Shown here piece after piece: positions 35,946-44,516 of a DNA stretch of 64,000 nt. The notes under the pieces are model-generated. The model had not been told where the DNA came from. It saw only the letters and a list, made by a program, of their open reading frames with translations, and ran no database searches. Numbering within the stretch: the stretch's first letter is position 1; every line of letters begins with the position of its first letter. The stretch is from positions 361,216 to 425,215 of the forward strand of contig NZ_JAOQJS010000003.1 of assembly GCF_025567345.1 (NCBI RefSeq). The letters run 5' to 3'. The stretch is from Coprococcus ammoniilyticus (lineage in GTDB: Bacteria > Bacillota > Clostridia > Lachnospirales > Lachnospiraceae). The position numbers and the translations under genes were made by a program.

Positions 35946-36815
35946 TTACTCCTTTACACCACCAAGTGCTACACCTGCGATAATGTACTTAGAAAGGAAG
36001 AAGTACATAACCAGAATTGGAAGTACTGTAGTGAAAAGTCCACAGTAAATCTGACCCCAGTCTCTTGACTTATCATTTGCCTTTAACGCTGAAACGTACA
36101 TAGGCATTGTCTGCTTCTGTCTCTCTGTTGCAAGAATAATTGAAGGTGTATACAGGTTATTCCATGATGCAACGAATCCGAAGATCGCCTGTGTTGCCAT
36201 AGCCGGTTTCAACAGCGGAAGTACAATCGTATTGAATGTATGAATTTCTCCCGATCCATCGATTCTGGCTGCTTCAACGATCTCAACTGAAAGACCTGTT
36301 TCCATGTACTGCTTCATGAAATAAACAGTAGTAGGAGCAGCGATTGCCGGAATAATCAGTGATAAGAATGATCCGTATAAGTGTGTTAAGTTACAAATCT
36401 TAATGAAACCAACGATTGATACCTGCTGAGGAATCATCATGATCGCATATATAAAGCCCCATGCAAACTTCTTTAACTTGAAGTTATATACTGTAACTGC
36501 ATAAGCTGTTAATGATCCGAAATAGATCTGCAATGCTGTAGCCGGAACAGTAACCAGTAAAGAGTTTAACATAGCCCGAAGTACGTTAACACCACTTGTT
36601 TTTTCACTACCTGCTAACAAACCTTTGAAGTTCGTAATAAATTCTCCACCCGGTATTAATTTAATACCTGTAACAATTTCTGTTGACTTTAAAGTAGAGT
36701 TAATGATCAAAATATAAAATGGCAATATCGACAGGAAACAAAGCAAGATACAAACGACGTATCTGACAATCTTGCCTCCTGATACTTTTGATTCTGTCTG
36801 ATCCACTTTGTTCAC
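35946..36815 (-). CDS. Sugar ABC transporter permease, MalG type
   Basis: A 289-residue inner-membrane permease with six predicted helices. The EAA loop that docks the ATPase is EAARIDGSGEIHTFNTIVLP. It begins with GTG directly behind the TAG stop of the MalF-type gene (TAGGTG), so the two are translationally coupled. Part of an importer with the lipoprotein at 37865; the cognate ATPase is not in this operon and is probably shared (MsmK-like). Confidence 0.93.
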   Translation of the reverse strand: MNKVDQTESKVSGGKIVRYVVCILLCFLSILPFYILIINSTLKSTEIVTGIKLIPGGEFITNFKGLLAGSEKTSGVNVLRAMLNSLLVTVPATALQIYFGSLTAYAVTVYNFKLKKFAWGFIYAIMMIPQQVSIVGFIKICNLTHLYGSFLSLIIPAIAAPTTVYFMKQYMETGLSVEIVEAARIDGSGEIHTFNTIVLPLLKPAMATQAIFGFVASWNNLYTPSIILATERQKQTMPMYVSALKANDKSRDWGQIYCGLFTTVLPILVMYFFLSKYIIAGVALGGVKE

Positions 36816-37760
36816 CTACCTTCCATCCTTTGATGATTTTTCTGCTGTTAATCTGTAGAACAGTAAGCTGATAATCAGTGTGAATGCAAAAAGCATAACT
36901 GAATATGCAGCGGCTTTACCATAATCCTGTGTACCTCCGGCACTTACATACTTCTTAATCAGCATTACGACTGTTGTTGTTGAATTAACGGATGATCCAC
37001 TGCCTGTTACAACTACAGGACCGCCCTCATTGAACAACTGAGGAATATCGTACATCTGTAAACCACCGATAGCTGATGTTACAAGTGTATACTGTAAGAT
37101 CGGCTTTAACAATGGAAGTGTAATCTTGAAGAACTGCTGTTTAGATGAAGCACCATCTACGCTTGCAGCCTCATACAGGGATGGGTTAATACCTAAGATA
37201 CCTGCACAAAGAACGATCATTGTATTACCATACCACATCCAGAACTGAATGAAAGCAATGATGATCAATGATGCCCAGCCATGATTTAAGATACCACCCT
37301 TATCACACCAGCCAAGGTCTTTGAAAATAGTCGTGATAGGACCATTAACCTCGAACATACCGTAGAATAATACGGCGATTGTAGCTGCTGTAATAATGTT
37401 AGGCATATACATGATAACCTTGTAAATACCGCTTCCCTTTAACTTGATCTTGATGTCTGTAAACCATGCAGCAAGAAGTAAAGCCAATAAAATCTGTGGA
37501 ATGAAGTTTAAGATCCACAGAACTACTGTTACCATTAATGACTGCCAGAACTCGCTACCAGTCTTTGCAAATACATAGTTTGTAAAGTTTCCAAGACCAA
37601 CCGTCTCAGTTACATATCTACCATTTTTAGCGGAATAGATAAATGAATTATAAAAAGTATAAAGAAGAGGATACAGCTGAAAAACTAAGAATACAAGAAA
37701 GAATGGAATAAGAAAAAGTAAACCATATTTTCCATATTCAACTGTCTTATTCTTTTTCAT
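36816..37760 (-). CDS. Sugar ABC transporter permease, MalF type
   Basis: A 314-residue permease with six helices. The EAA loop is EAASVDGASSKQQFFKITLP. The start at 37760 (MKKNKTVEYGKYG) follows AGGGGGTG; a longer frame reaching 37814 has no such site and would include the stem-loop between genes. Partner of the MalG-type subunit encoded next. Substrate most likely an oligosaccharide; it cannot be named. Confidence 0.93.
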   Translation of the reverse strand: MKKNKTVEYGKYGLLFLIPFFLVFLVFQLYPLLYTFYNSFIYSAKNGRYVTETVGLGNFTNYVFAKTGSEFWQSLMVTVVLWILNFIPQILLALLLAAWFTDIKIKLKGSGIYKVIMYMPNIITAATIAVLFYGMFEVNGPITTIFKDLGWCDKGGILNHGWASLIIIAFIQFWMWYGNTMIVLCAGILGINPSLYEAASVDGASSKQQFFKITLPLLKPILQYTLVTSAIGGLQMYDIPQLFNEGGPVVVTGSGSSVNSTTTVVMLIKKYVSAGGTQDYGKAAAYSVMLFAFTLIISLLFYRLTAEKSSKDGR

Positions 37761-37802
37761 TGTGTAAGAGCACCCCCTAAAAATTAATCGTTTATAGTAC
37801 AC

Positions 37803-37832
37803 ACGCACCAGCAACTTTCATTACTGATGCGT
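37803..37832 (-). other. Stem-loop between binding-protein and permease genes
   Basis: ACGCACCAG (37803-37811) pairs with CTGATGCGT (37824-37832) through 9 bp with one G-U. There is no U-run. Such loops after binding-protein genes commonly protect the upstream mRNA, allowing far more binding protein than permease. Confidence 0.5.
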
Positions 37833-37864
37833 GCAAATTGTGTTACTTAATCAGTTTTTAGGGA

Positions 37865-39301
37865 TTATTCAGCTGAAATACCTAATTCTGATGCACACTT
37901 ATCCTGGATATACTTAATAGCTTCATCAACTGATTTGTATGTTCCTGAATTGTATGCTGTAGAAGCTTCATCAATAAATGCCTTGATTGAAGCATCCTGG
38001 TATGTTAAGTTGCTGAGGTTAATACCTTCTGCTGATGCTGCCCATACTTCGATAGGATTCTGGCCACCAAGGAATTTAGCTGCTGCATTGTCAGCGCTAA
38101 GTTCGCCAGCGATAAGTCTAGCATTAGCTTCTTTGTTGTTTACACAGTCACCTGTCTTGTTTGTGATTTCAACACCTACGTCTGGATCACATGTTAATTC
38201 GTAAAGAAGGAATGCAGCTAACTCAGGGTTATTTGTATCCTTACCTACACATACATATGTACCGCCCCAGTGATAAGATGTAGGGCCTGTAACAGCTCCC
38301 CAGTTACCATCTGTAGCACCATTACCCTGCATTGAACCAATGAACCAAGGACATCCGAAGTAGCAGAATACCTTAGAATCATCCTTCATATCTGCTGCCC
38401 ATGAATTATCCCACATAGATGTGTTGTTTGAATATTCACCATCGTAAATCTTCTTAGCTGTCTCAAGATACTCTGTAACTGACTCGTCAAGTGTAAGAGT
38501 TTCCTTTGAACCGTCATCTGTTACCCAAGGCTGTGACTGAGTATCCCAGATAGCATACTTAACATCAGGAGCACCAGACACGATCTTGTATCCAGCAGCC
38601 TTTAATGTCTCAGCTGTCTCGAAGAACTTATCCCATGAAGCAAGTGCTTCCTGAACCTTTGCAGGATCATCTGTTCCAAGAACTTCCTTAGCGATGTCTC
38701 TTCTGTAGTATACAGAACCTGCTGTTGCCTGCCATGTTACACACTTAAGCTCGCCGTTTGTTGTACCATACTGCTTAGCGAAGTCGTATGAGTTAGCAAG
38801 CATCTCATCTGTGAAACCTAAGTCATACAGATTAGCTGTCTTTGAATCATCCTCTGACCAGTACTTAGCTACATCGTTATCAGCTGGGATAAGTGATGGA
38901 TACTTGTCTCCGCTTGTAAGAGCTGTATCAATAGCTGTCTTGTAGTCATCTGATGTTCCACCAAGACCAAGTGTTACGAACTCAACGTAATCCTTGTACT
39001 CTGGGAACTTGTCAAGAACGACGTTCAGCTTCTTTGAGAAATCTTCATCCCATGAATAAGCGTAGATCTTCTTGCTGTCATCCCATCCATCTGTGCTAGG
39101 AGCTTCGATCTTAGCTGCTCCTGAAGCGTCCTCTGATGATGCTTCTTCTGATGATGCATCCTCTGATGATGCTGCCTCTGATGTTGCTTCTGATGATTTT
39201 GACTCTGTTGTTGAGTTATCTGTCTTGTCACCACAAGCAACAAGTGATAATCCCATAGCAAGTGCTAATGAAAGAGCCAATGCTTTTTTGATTTTTCTCA
39301 C
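37865..39301 (-). CDS. Extracellular solute-binding lipoprotein of a sugar ABC importer
   Basis: A 478-residue lipoprotein. The signal peptide ends in the lipobox LSLVAC with lipidated Cys23. A Ser/Glu/Ala-rich flexible linker of about 40 residues follows, coded by short near-repeats of TCTGATGATGC-like units (39120-39210). The SBP family-1 fold comes next, with the familiar end FIDEASTAYNSGTYKSVDEA. The start has AAAGGAGGG. It captures carbohydrate outside the membrane for the two permeases downstream. Its mRNA has a long leader (about 160 nt) and strong promoter, in line with high expression. Confidence 0.93.
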   Translation of the reverse strand: MRKIKKALALSLALAMGLSLVACGDKTDNSTTESKSSEATSEAASSEDASSEEASSEDASGAAKIEAPSTDGWDDSKKIYAYSWDEDFSKKLNVVLDKFPEYKDYVEFVTLGLGGTSDDYKTAIDTALTSGDKYPSLIPADNDVAKYWSEDDSKTANLYDLGFTDEMLANSYDFAKQYGTTNGELKCVTWQATAGSVYYRRDIAKEVLGTDDPAKVQEALASWDKFFETAETLKAAGYKIVSGAPDVKYAIWDTQSQPWVTDDGSKETLTLDESVTEYLETAKKIYDGEYSNNTSMWDNSWAADMKDDSKVFCYFGCPWFIGSMQGNGATDGNWGAVTGPTSYHWGGTYVCVGKDTNNPELAAFLLYELTCDPDVGVEITNKTGDCVNNKEANARLIAGELSADNAAAKFLGGQNPIEVWAASAEGINLSNLTYQDASIKAFIDEASTAYNSGTYKSVDEAIKYIQDKCASELGISAE

Positions 39302-39469
39302 AAAAAAACCCTCCTTTTAAAATATGTGTGCTATTCCTTTCATTCATACTTCTGCGGATTGACATCTGCATCTGTATTATTTACTGGAATGCCTGCCACT
39401 TTTATACATGATCTGATTAACTTATCATTTACACAATATGTCAAACATGATTATGTATGTGGCTTTCTT

Positions 39470-39498
39470 AAGATATTATTGACAAATTTCCTTGTCAA
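39470..39498 (-). promoter_or_regulatory. Promoter of the sugar importer with an overlapping dyad
   Basis: TTGACA (39493-39498) and TATCTT (39470-39475) are 17 bases apart on the minus strand. A dyad TTGACAA-6-TTGTCAA covers 39479-39498, including the whole -35 box, so a repressor bound there would block the polymerase. The remaining part of the 662-base gap up to 39963 is very AT-rich; I see only a weak promoter for the divergent gene there. Confidence 0.6.
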
Positions 39499-39963
39499 CA
39501 TAGGCTTATTATAGGACATATTATCTAATTTGGCAAGCCCTTTTTTATTCTTTTTTATCTTTTTTGTACATTTTTAAATTTTCGTTTAAAAAAATTTACC
39601 AATTTGCGACACAGCTTATTTATACTATTTCCACAATTTTAGCTCAATTGACATACAATTTAAATCTTTATCTTTCCGTTGTCTCATTTTTCGCGTAGTT
39701 GCAGTTCTCTTTCTGTATAACTTCATCTATATATGATGTACATTGCGTATTCGTTAAAATGTATACGTTTTTACCACAACGCATATCGCCAATTCTGTTT
39801 TTTACAAGGTACACGTCTTTATGATCTGCTAAATACATATTCTTTATATTGCATTTCTTATATTTTCATTCTTTTTTCATACTCTTTACCACGCCTGCTT
39901 CTTTTTATCCATTTCCATCTGTGTTATACTTATCATTATTATATAAGTAGAAAAGGAAACACT

Positions 39964-40971
39964 ATGAGCAACAACAAAAAGAAAAAGAAGAAAAACAACC
40001 ATACCTCCGCAACTTCCAATGTACAGGCAAAAAAGCAGACTGCTGTGCAAACAGCAAAACCGGCTAAGGCACAAAATATCGAAACTAAACAGGAAACTGT
40101 CAATACTCAGGCTGCCGTCGAAAAGAAGGAACCGGTAAAGGTACAGACTATCGAAAACAAACAGGAGCCGCCGCACGAGTTCAAAGATCCACGCAAGGTT
40201 CCACCAAAGGAAGATCTTAAGATTGAGGACAAACTGGAATTTGCAACCATGTCCCGTAAGGAGCGTCGGGCAGCAAAAAGAAAACGATTAAAGGAAACGA
40301 CCGAAGGAATGACCTTGGTGCAAAAGTTACAATACTTTTTATATGCGTATAAGATGGAGATCCTGCTACCGCTGATCGTGATCATCGCAATCAGCCTGAT
40401 CGTAGTTGCATTCTTCCGCGGCAACAAACCGATCGCACTCTCCTACGCAGTTGTAAACTGTGAAGATCTGGAAGCACTTGACACCTCTGTCATAGAAGCT
40501 GATTATTGGAACTACTATGGTTTTGATGACAATTATCAGTTTCAGAAAGTTCTGGATCTGAAGTATGATCCAAGCATTAGCACCAACGAAGCATCTAAAG
40601 ATGCCGAAAGCGGAAACTACATTGCATTTCCTACTCTATGTGATGAAAACTACTACGATATTATCATTACAGATAAACGAGGGTTGGAATACTTAAGTGA
40701 AAGTTCGATCATTCATACGCTGGGTGAAGCATTGCCTTCCGATCTATATGATATTTTCACCGCTGATTATAATGATCAGATCACAACTTCTCCTGCTTAC
40801 ACAGGAAAGAGTGCTCCATACGCGATCAACATCAGTGATACCGACTTTGCAAAGAAACTGAATCCGGGATACGACGATGTCTACATCTGTTTCCCCGGCG
40901 TATCCGAAGACAACCAGAAGCGTATCAAGCAGATCTGTAACTTCATCTTCGACCTCGGATTGGATCTATAA
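39964..40971 (+). CDS. Unknown membrane-anchored protein with charged cytoplasmic tail
   Basis: A 335-residue protein I do not recognise. A lysine-run N-terminus (MSNNKKKKKK) opens a low-complexity, Gln/Lys/Glu/Pro-rich cytoplasmic segment to about residue 115. A single helix follows at about 132-151 (EILLPLIVIIAISLIVVAFF), and then an outer domain of about 180 residues with no familiar motif. AGGAAA precedes the ATG at 39964; the frame extends upstream through hydrophobic AT-rich sequence that is probably not translated. A possible -10 TATACT lies at 39925-39930. The outer domain might be a binding domain related to transporter lipoproteins, but this is a guess. Confidence 0.75.
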   Translation: MSNNKKKKKKNNHTSATSNVQAKKQTAVQTAKPAKAQNIETKQETVNTQAAVEKKEPVKVQTIENKQEPPHEFKDPRKVPPKEDLKIEDKLEFATMSRKERRAAKRKRLKETTEGMTLVQKLQYFLYAYKMEILLPLIVIIAISLIVVAFFRGNKPIALSYAVVNCEDLEALDTSVIEADYWNYYGFDDNYQFQKVLDLKYDPSISTNEASKDAESGNYIAFPTLCDENYYDIIITDKRGLEYLSESSIIHTLGEALPSDLYDIFTADYNDQITTSPAYTGKSAPYAINISDTDFAKKLNPGYDDVYICFPGVSEDNQKRIKQICNFIFDLGLDL

Positions 40972-40982
40972 ATAATACCTAT

Positions 40983-41244
40983 ATAGAAGAAGATCACACA
41001 GGACTGTCTCTGAAGTGATCCAAATATAAATATACCCACTATAAATGACTTGCTGCGGTTTCTGCTCGCAACACATGCCTGATTCGTAAATACTTCTGTG
41101 CTAACTCGCCTTCAGCTCAGACAAGCACCCGTATTTACTGGCAATGTGTTGCTTGCGACGAAATCCTCGCAAACGTCATGTTATAGTGGGTATATTCATA
41201 TAACGGATCCACTCCGGAGACAGCCCTGTGTGATCTTCTTCTAT
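40983..41244. repeat. Giant inverted repeat (copy B of the hairpin family) between convergent genes
   Basis: A 262-base element filling the gap between the unknown membrane protein and the CPBP gene. The outer arm of 20 bp is perfect (40983-41002 with 41225-41244). Then ATATACCCACTATAA pairs with TTATAGTGGGTATAT; CAACACATGCC pairs with GGCAATGTGTTG around a bulge; AAATAC (41088-41093) pairs with GTATTT (41131-41136); and GTGCT (41098-41102) pairs with AGCAC (41124-41128). The tip is CTAACTCGCCTTCAGCTC. Read on the minus strand, the core is about 80 percent identical by eye to copy A. The TAG stop of the CPBP gene (41241-41243) lies in the right arm. Confidence 0.9.
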
Positions 41245-42224
41245 CCAGCTATATTCTGTTTTGTTTCTTTTCTATTATAGTAAAGCATTCCGAGGACTAA
41301 GACTGCTGCCATCACAACAGTTGCCACGATGCTGCCCTCCATGCCGAATTTACCACCCGTCAGGAATATATTTCCCGGTTTGATCTCAGAGGAAAGAACA
41401 GCACTTCCTACGTTGGTTCCGCTGACAGAGATTCCATAGAAGGTTCCCTGCACAAAATTCCACATACTATGGTAGCCTGCCGCACCCCAGATGTCATTTG
41501 TTTTTATCACATAGAGTGACAAGAATATTCCAATCAATAGCAAGTTCAGGAACGCCAGAATCGTAAGTCCCGGATTCAACATATGGCAGAATGCAAATGC
41601 CAGTGAATTCACAAGAACAGCTTTTACTGCCGAGCTTCGTTTCATCAGGCTTATCATAAAATATCCTCGGAATGCGATCTCCTCACTGAAGCCCTGTACC
41701 AAAAATCCGATAAAATACAAAAGCACGATCAGCAGATTGCAGTTCTGATTCCATCCCTTAATATTTATAAATCCAAGAGCAGCACCTGCAAGTACGCAAA
41801 GAGAAAAGGATACCGCGCCAATAAGCAAGCCCTGTACATAATGCTTTGCTCCATCTTTCTTAACAAGTCCCATAGAATAATAGGAACGCTTTTCTATCTT
41901 ATTACAATAGATCAGAACAGAAATGATCAGGATCAGTGTACAGAATAATGTAAGTATATACATTCCGTCTGTCATATTGGTTGCCAGTTCCATCATATCC
42001 GAAAAAGATGAATCTCCGTTTAAGAACAGTCGCTGCAGTTGGTCAAACATTTCCATATCTGACAGGAACAGGTACATTTCATATATTGCAGGAATCAAAC
42101 CTGCAATAAAGCTTCCGACCAGGAATACCAGGATAAACCGCCATATTTCCTTGCCAAACGAATAAATCTTTCCTTCTTCGCCTGCCCGCTTTGCAATCTC
42201 AGGCTTTTCTAATCTCATCTTCAT
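41241..42224 (-). CDS. CPBP-family intramembrane glutamic/metalloprotease
   Basis: A protein of about 327 residues with eight or so helices. The CPBP (Abi) signature is present: SEEIAFRGYF (EExxxR), then FAFCH (FxxxH) and HSMWN (HxxxN). Family members include CAAX-type proteases and bacteriocin immunity proteins; the target here is unknown. Two ATGs are possible: 42233, directly on AGGGG, and 42224 with better spacing, which I prefer. Probably co-transcribed with the ABC-F gene 36 bases upstream. Its stop codon is within the inverted repeat arm. Confidence 0.88.
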   Translation of the reverse strand: MKMRLEKPEIAKRAGEEGKIYSFGKEIWRFILVFLVGSFIAGLIPAIYEMYLFLSDMEMFDQLQRLFLNGDSSFSDMMELATNMTDGMYILTLFCTLILIISVLIYCNKIEKRSYYSMGLVKKDGAKHYVQGLLIGAVSFSLCVLAGAALGFINIKGWNQNCNLLIVLLYFIGFLVQGFSEEIAFRGYFMISLMKRSSAVKAVLVNSLAFAFCHMLNPGLTILAFLNLLLIGIFLSLYVIKTNDIWGAAGYHSMWNFVQGTFYGISVSGTNVGSAVLSSEIKPGNIFLTGGKFGMEGSIVATVVMAAVLVLGMLYYNRKETKQNIAG

Positions 42225-42260
42225 ATGAAACATCCCCTGTCTGCCATCTTAATCTCTGTC

Positions 42261-43892
42261 TTAATCTTCTCCTTCAACATCCATGTTCATGATCTGACGT
42301 TTTCTAGCAAGTTCATCATTTGCCAGATATTCATCGTATGTTGTCTGCTTATCGATCAGGCCTGTATTTGTAAGTTCGATAATACGGTTTGCTGTTGTCT
42401 GTACGAACTGATGATCCTGTGATGAGAACAGAATGACACCAGGGAACTTGATCAGTCCATTGTTCAGCGCTGTAATAGACTCCATATCCAGATGGTTTGT
42501 AGGCTCATCTAAGATCAGGCAATTGGGAGCCATGATCATTAACTTGGATAACATACAACGAACCTTTTCTCCACCGGACAGAACCTTTACTTTCTTAACA
42601 CCATCGTCACCGGCAAATAACATTCTTCCAAGGAAGCCTCGTACATAAGTTGCATCCTTTTCTTCCGAATACTGTGTCAGCCAGTCTACGATGATCAGAT
42701 CATTATCGAATTCCTTTGTATTATCCTTCGGAAAATAACCCTGCGAAGTTGTAACACCCCACTTAAAGCTTCCCTCATCCGGCTTTTCTTCTCCCGCAAG
42801 AATCTTGAACAGCATGGTTGTTGCCTTTGTATTTGGTCCGACAAATGCAATCTTATCATCATGTCCTACTGTAAACGACACATCATCTAAGAGCTTCTCG
42901 CCTTCTACAGTCTTTGAAATATGAGATACGGTCAATACTTCATTTCCGATCTCTCTCTTTGGGCGAAAATCAATATATGGGTATTTACGGCTGGATGGCT
43001 TGATATCATCCAGTTCAATCTTTTCCAGTGCTCTCTTTCTGGAGGTTGCCTGTTTGGACTTGGAAGCATTTGCCGAGAATCTCTGAATGAATTCCTGTAA
43101 TTCCTTGATCTTCTCTTCCTTCTTCTTATTTGCTTCTTTCATCTGCTTGATCATCAACTGACTGGACTCATACCAGAAATCATAGTTACCGGCATATAAC
43201 TGGATCTTTGCATAATCGATATCGGCGATCTGAGTACATACCTTATTCAAGAAATAACGGTCATGGGATACCACGATAACGGTATTATCAAAGTTGATCA
43301 GGAATTCCTCCAACCATGCGATCGCATCCATATCCAGATGGTTCGTAGGCTCATCGAGAAGAAGAACGTCGGGATTGCCAAATAACGCCTGCGCAAGCAG
43401 TGCCTTAACCTTCAGTCCACCGTCCAGATCTTTCATCATCATATAATGATATTCTGTATCCACACCAAGGCCATTTAACAAAGTCTCCGCATCGGATTCC
43501 GCTTCCCATCCGTTCATATCCGCGAATTCGCCCTCAAGTTCGGAAGCACGGATACCATCTTCATCTGTAAAATCTTCTTTTGCATAAATCGCATCTTTTT
43601 CTTTCATGATCTCATACAGACGCTTGTTTCCCATGATAACAGTATCGAGTACTGTGTATTCATCGAACTTGTAGTGATCCTGCTGTAATACAGACAGACG
43701 CTCCCCCTCATCCATTGTGACATCGCCCTTTGATGGTTCAATCTCTCCTGAAAGGATCTTCAAAAAGGTTGATTTACCGGCTCCGTTTGCTCCGATCAGT
43801 CCGTAGCAGTTACCCGGTACAAATTTAATATTTACATCTTCAAATAAAGCTTTCTTTCCAAATCTTAATGTTACGTTATTTGCACTTATCAT
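42261..43892 (-). CDS. ABC-F family ATPase (YbiT/YkpA-like)
   Basis: A 543-residue soluble protein with two ABC domains and no membrane part. The first Walker A is GLIGANGAGKSTF and Walker B VLLLDEPTNHLD; the second nucleotide domain has VLSGGEKVRCMLSKLMI and CLILDEPTNHLD. The linker between them (about 240-320) is charged and helical, as in ribosome-associated ABC-F proteins. The start MISANNVTLRFGKKALFEDV resembles YbiT/YkpA rather than EttA or antibiotic-resistance members. Likely role: ribosome E-site translation factor. Ribosome site GGAAAGGT. Confidence 0.92.
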   Translation of the reverse strand: MISANNVTLRFGKKALFEDVNIKFVPGNCYGLIGANGAGKSTFLKILSGEIEPSKGDVTMDEGERLSVLQQDHYKFDEYTVLDTVIMGNKRLYEIMKEKDAIYAKEDFTDEDGIRASELEGEFADMNGWEAESDAETLLNGLGVDTEYHYMMMKDLDGGLKVKALLAQALFGNPDVLLLDEPTNHLDMDAIAWLEEFLINFDNTVIVVSHDRYFLNKVCTQIADIDYAKIQLYAGNYDFWYESSQLMIKQMKEANKKKEEKIKELQEFIQRFSANASKSKQATSRKRALEKIELDDIKPSSRKYPYIDFRPKREIGNEVLTVSHISKTVEGEKLLDDVSFTVGHDDKIAFVGPNTKATTMLFKILAGEEKPDEGSFKWGVTTSQGYFPKDNTKEFDNDLIIVDWLTQYSEEKDATYVRGFLGRMLFAGDDGVKKVKVLSGGEKVRCMLSKLMIMAPNCLILDEPTNHLDMESITALNNGLIKFPGVILFSSQDHQFVQTTANRIIELTNTGLIDKQTTYDEYLANDELARKRQIMNMDVEGED

Positions 43893-43979
43893 CGATACAC
43901 ATACCTTTCCATTTTTCTAATCTAAAAGTATATCAATTAGTTGAATATGTGTCAATTATGAAAAGAACGTATGTGCTTG

Positions 43980-44022
43980 AAAAAGCCGGAAAAGGCTCAT
44001 TTTCCAAGTCTTTTCCGGCTGA
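43980..44022 (-). terminator. Terminator of the Cys-rich small-protein gene
   Basis: AGCCGGAAAAG (43984-43994) pairs with CTTTTCCGGCT (44010-44020) perfectly over 11 bp. On the minus strand a TTTTTC run follows. It lies about 40 bases after the stop at 44059. Confidence 0.75.
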
Positions 44023-44058
44023 CCGGTCAGGGGTGAACCCTTCAGTTCTGTTTTCCTG

Positions 44059-44247
44059 TTATTTCAGATTCTTTACAATCGGATCATAAAGATCTAATTT
44101 ACAATGTTCGTCCTTGCTGAAATGGGAACAGTTTAAGCAGCTCTTTTCACCATCCGCTTTGTTGGTCATACTGTTGCAATGGCATGTCTTTTCATAAGCA
44201 CTACAACGTTCTGCTACCTCATGATAGGTTTCTGTTGAACTTCTCAT
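44059..44247 (-). CDS. Small cysteine-rich protein of unknown function
   Basis: A 62-residue protein with six cysteines (C15, C22, C24, C37, C40, C49) and nearby histidines (H23, H42, H48), arranged CHC...CLNC...HC. This suggests zinc or another metal bound in a small domain. An excellent AGGAGG precedes the ATG, and its own terminator follows, so it is very probably a real gene. No signal peptide. I do not recognise the family. Confidence 0.75.
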   Translation of the reverse strand: MRSSTETYHEVAERCSAYEKTCHCNSMTNKADGEKSCLNCSHFSKDEHCKLDLYDPIVKNLK

Positions 44248-44395
44248 CGTTCTTACCTCCTTGACATTTGTCAGTCTTTCTCGCAGATTTCATAGATCCG
44301 GTCATGCACCAACAACATCAGGCAATGATATCTGCATAACTGTCTATTATCATCTACATGCATTAGTATCTGCATCTTCTCCGTCATTTATTCCG

Positions 44396-44419
44396 AACAT
44401 TACCGGATAGTGTAATGTT
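44396..44419. promoter_or_regulatory. Dyad between divergent small-protein and CorC-type genes
   Basis: AACATTAC (44396-44403) and GTAATGTT (44412-44419) form an 8-bp dyad with an 8-base spacer, 35 bases upstream of the -35 box of the plus-strand gene. It may be an operator or a weak hairpin; nothing else in the 269-base divergent gap stands out besides the promoter. Confidence 0.35.
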
Positions 44420-44453
44420 TATGTAAAACCATCATTTCTTAGCCGTTCTGTTC

Positions 44454-44482
44454 TTGACAAGATTTCCGCTATTCTGTACAAT
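44454..44482 (+). promoter_or_regulatory. Promoter of the CorC/HlyC-type gene
   Basis: TTGACA (44454-44459) and TACAAT (44477-44482) are 17 bases apart, ending 34 bases before the TTG start codon. Confidence 0.8.
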
Positions 44483-44516
44483 CAAAAGCAAAAATATTTT
44501 TAGGAGATGATCTTTT

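Noticed and set aside
39120..39210. Short tandem repeat as a separate element
   Set aside because: It codes the Ser/Glu/Ala-rich linker of the binding lipoprotein in frame; ordinary low-complexity coding sequence.
39733..39963. Upstream extension of the membrane-anchored unknown protein
   Set aside because: Extremely AT-rich, hydrophobic translation without a ribosome site; AGGAAA and the Lys-rich start support the ATG at 39964.
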